Of a stretch of 64,000 bases of DNA, positions 61,700 through 64,000 are shown piece after piece. Position 1 is the first letter of the stretch, and the number at the start of each line of letters is the position of its first letter. The notes under the pieces are model-generated. The model was not told the origin of the DNA and ran no database searches. It worked only from the letters and a program-made list of their open reading frames with translations. Source of the stretch: Anoplopoma fimbria (lineage: Eukaryota > Chordata > Actinopteri > Perciformes > Anoplopomatidae). The stretch spans positions 10,092,231 through 10,156,230 of the forward strand of contig NC_072460.1 in NCBI RefSeq assembly GCF_027596085.1, written 5' to 3'. Position numbers and translations under genes: made by a program.

Positions 61700-61864
61700 T
61701 TCTAGGGGGTGCTATGGTCCTCCTGCTTAGCACGAGCTTTAGTGGTTTCCATTGGCAACCGGACCCGTGCTCACAGGAACAACAGCTCGCTCATCGGGGG
61801 GGATCCCGCGACAACACAGGAGCGCCAGGAGGAGTTTATTTATCTTTATGTGGAGCTAGTTTCG
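61700..61864 (+). promoter_or_regulatory. putative first exon/promoter of the TTC34-like gene
   Basis: A strong donor, TTCG then GTACGT, ends at 61864 in locally GC-richer sequence. An imperfect X-box, GTTTCC-ATT-GGCAAC, is at 61745-61759. The link to the coding exon at 63572 is inferred. Confidence 0.4.
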
Positions 61865-61992
61865 GTACGTTTTTGTTTTTTATCTTGCTGCTATCTCTGT
61901 GTCATTCCACCTACCTACCACACGCTTTAAAAAAAAAAAAACCCAAAACTTTGCTGCAGCTTTTGCTTTTGCTGTATGAGCGGACACACCGT

Positions 61993-62006
61993 GTTGCCCT
62001 GGCAAC
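61993..62006. promoter_or_regulatory. X-box (RFX) consensus motif
   Basis: GTTGCC-CT-GGCAAC matches the X-box consensus at every position and is perfectly palindromic apart from the spacer. It lies about 130 bp after the proposed first exon of the TTC34-like gene. Confidence 0.6.
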
Positions 62007-62172
62007 TGTGGGCCGAGAGCTATTGAATTACAAAACATGGGGGCACAGGTTCCTGTTCTGACCTTCAGTAACAGAACATCAGCTGACGACGTCACGGGTT
62101 TAGTTTGCTCTTGCGCAGGTTTTTGACGGGTCTGCTTTTGGCAACATAAGTTCAATGAGGCATGGGCTAGAG

Positions 62173-63139
62173 CAGACCTGGGCATTGTACGGCCCGCGGG
62201 ATGATTCTGACCGGCCCGCGAAAGATTACATGATAATTAGAAAATAAAACATATTTTCTAATTATCTTATGGGTGGACTAAAACCGCATTGCTTTTATTT
62301 TGAAGCCCATTTATTCTCACAGTGCACGCAATCGTGCACGTCAACTGTGCACGTGAAATGCGTGTGATTGACAACCTGTCTTCCTTCCGTGTCACCCCTG
62401 AAAAATGCGAAAATGTCGGCTCATGCCAGAACCAGCTTTGTGATAGCCCACAAAATCGCCCAGAACAGTAAGCCATTCTCGGAGGGGGAGTTTGTGAAAG
62501 AGTGCATGGTCGAGTCTGCAGCACTGCTATGCCCAGAGAAAAAAGAAGCGTTTAAAACATCCCGCTGTCCCGCCGCACCGTGACGAGAAGGGTGGAGGAC
62601 ATCGCAGAGAATCACAAGTGAAATGGGACACTTGATCTTTTTCTTTTTTTCTTTTTTTTTTTGCACAGTTCTGAAAACATTAAATGTTTAATATAGGCAT
62701 GTAAAGTCAAAAAGGCTACAAAACTGGGACACTTTTCTTTACACAGTTACACAGTTCAGTGACATGTCTTGTTTATTTTGGCTACAAAGATGATGTGATG
62801 TCTTTAGAAAGCTAAGAAAATCCTTGTTTCAATAGTATATGAAACTCAAAATGCCCTTTGTTATTAATGTGACTGAAAATGAGTCAAATGTTTCACATTT
62901 TGTTTATCATTTTGGAAATTCTATTTGAATAAATTCTATTTTTGAAAGCTAACCTCACCTTTTAATTGCCAAATAACAACATACACTCTTACCAGCGGTC
63001 AAAACAATGCCATTTACTGCTTTTTATATAGAAATAAAATGTATATTATGCATAATTGAGTTCGGCATTTTGGCCCGGCCCTCCAAAATATTTTCAGTTG
63101 CTCATTTGGCCCCCTGGGAAAAATAATTGCCCACCCCTG
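62173..63139 (+). mobile_element. hAT-type transposon remnant with 8-bp target-site duplication
   Basis: GGCTAGAG occurs immediately outside both ends (62165-62172 and 63140-63147), an 8-bp target-site duplication typical of hAT. The ends are related inverted repeats (CAGACCTGGGCAT and, reversed, CAGGGGTGGGCAAT). Inside, ORF 62368-62583 encodes MSAHARTSFVIAHKIAQNSK then PFSEGEFVKECMVESAALLC, resembling the N-terminal part of hAT-derived transposases such as those in GTF2IRD2/FAM200-type proteins. The catalytic domain is missing and the frame ends early, so it is an internally deleted copy. Confidence 0.87.
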
Positions 63140-63613
63140 GGCTAGAGAATGCAAGGAATACCCTCTGAACAAGAGGGCTAAGTTTTCACAATGCAAATTT
63201 GCTTATCAATTTTTTTGCTAGGTTAATGTTTTCTATAAGACTTAGCTACTGTAAACTGCTTAAAATACACTGTATACTAAAATATAATTGTTTAACAATT
63301 CCAGTTTTTATAAAAAGTTTATTTCTTATTTTGCAAGTTTGGTGCGAAGCAGGTTAAGACAAACATGTTTGACTTAAAGTAATGAAGTGTTTCTTGTTGA
63401 TATAAGACCGTTGCTAAATTGGGTGTTGCAGCAGTACCACACTCACAGTAAAAAAAAACAAATGTAGTAAAATGCTGCTATTTAACATAACAATTTTTGA
63501 AAAATAACTTTTTTCCTCATTTCCTGTTTTTAACCATCAGGTGACATCAATGTTGTCATCACTGTGAACAGGTGAAGAGAGACCCAAGGATAGAGAGGGC
63601 CTGCTGCCTGACC

Positions 63614-64000
63614 ATGACGGCTCTGGTTCGACCTGGAGTCAGTGTTTCAAAGCTATGTGAGGATGGAGACAAGCTCCTTGCGGTTGGAGAGCTGGGGAGA
63701 GCTACCTCTCTCTATTTGTCAGCCTTCAGGACTCACGCAGCCTCCACCGTTACCCACATGCGCAAATTGAAGTCAGGTCTGGGTGGGGTGATCTCAACTT
63801 TAGAAGGTTGGCTTGACAGTCACGGGGAGAACCACCCCAGCGAGGGTCTTAATAAAGGTCTCGCAGCTGTGTTTCTCTCCACGCTCTGCCCCAACAATCT
63901 GTCGGCCACCATTTTCAAGATGGAGTCTCTCCTTCAGAGTGGCGGGCATGGCTGCGAGGAGATTTTCACTCGTTGCACTGCTCTGCTTGAGGGGCTGCGA
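63614..64000 (+). CDS. ttc34: Tetratricopeptide repeat protein 34-like, N-terminal part, cut by window end
   Basis: An acceptor at 63570-63571 precedes an exon with ATG at 63614 (GACCATGA) and an open frame of 129 codons running off the window. It reads KLCEDGDKLLAVGELGRATS then LYLSAFRTHAAS, a TPR-type helical pair. This is followed by GLGGVISTLEGWLDSHGENH, LNKGLAAVFLSTLCPNNLSA and TIFKMESLLQSGGHGCEEIF, a segment I associate with TTC34. The function of TTC34 is not established. Human TTC34 maps to 1p36, consistent with the TNFRSF25-like neighbour. The true start might be upstream, because the exon has no in-frame stop before the ATG. Confidence 0.65.
   Translation, partial: MTALVRPGVSVSKLCEDGDKLLAVGELGRATSLYLSAFRTHAASTVTHMRKLKSGLGGVISTLEGWLDSHGENHPSEGLNKGLAAVFLSTLCPNNLSATIFKMESLLQSGGHGCEEIFTRCTALLEGLR

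Noticed and set aside
61714..62061. 115-aa ORF upstream of the hAT remnant
   Set aside because: Low-complexity and Leu-rich, crosses the proposed first exon and donor, and shows no domain.

Overview
This is a vertebrate nuclear window, almost certainly from a teleost fish. It holds seven protein-coding genes, all but the last split by GT-AG introns in the visible part. The repeats are typical of fish: a tRNA-derived SINE, a Tc1/mariner MITE, an L2-type LINE tail, a Ty3/gypsy remnant, a hAT remnant and an 'AATTTGCCTC'-type dispersed repeat. No CRISPR array, rRNA gene, free-standing tRNA gene or bacterial gene was seen.

Layout, left to right: (1) rimkla (+, 1320-6295), an ATP-grasp N-acetylaspartylglutamate synthetase whose first exon(s) lie outside the window; (2) zmynd12 (-, 20324-10625), complete, 8 coding exons, 364 aa, with a MYND zinc finger and TPR-like helices; its intron 1 carries the gypsy remnant and its intron 7 a recent tandem duplication; (3) emp3-like (-, 22385-21082), complete, 165 aa, four membrane passes, PMP22/EMP family; (4) ccdc30 (+, 26349-38812), a model of 27 coding exons and 1243 aa that is coiled coil almost throughout; (5) znf362 (-, 46915-42395), a six-finger C2H2 factor with a one-base frameshift in finger 4 as the sequence stands; (6) a TNFRSF25/DR3-like death receptor (+, 51111-59414), complete, 10 exons, 402 aa; (7) the first coding exon of a TTC34-like gene (+, 63614 to the window end).

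The order and orientation rimkla(+) / zmynd12(-) / ccdc30(+) match human 1p34.2. ZNF362 (1p35), TNFRSF25 and TTC34 (1p36) also map to human 1p, so the window is a rearranged block of 1p ancestry. PPCS, which lies between ZMYND12 and CCDC30 in human, is not seen here; the emp3-like gene sits in that interval. The genes do not form one pathway. zmynd12 is a ciliary/flagellar gene, and X-box-like (RFX) motifs lie beside its start and beside the TTC34-like first exon.

Most notable observations: an extra base in a T run (43980-43984) that breaks znf362 finger 4; an in-frame 105-nt cassette exon in znf362; a tandem duplication in zmynd12 intron 7 carrying a fragment of the last exon, with a 204-bp microhomology deletion and a 17-bp-arm hairpin that looks like a template-switch scar; a duplicated splice-acceptor segment in ccdc30 where only an offset AG keeps the frame; and a hAT remnant with an intact 8-bp target-site duplication. 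Gene names rest on remembered family sequences and synteny, not on a search.
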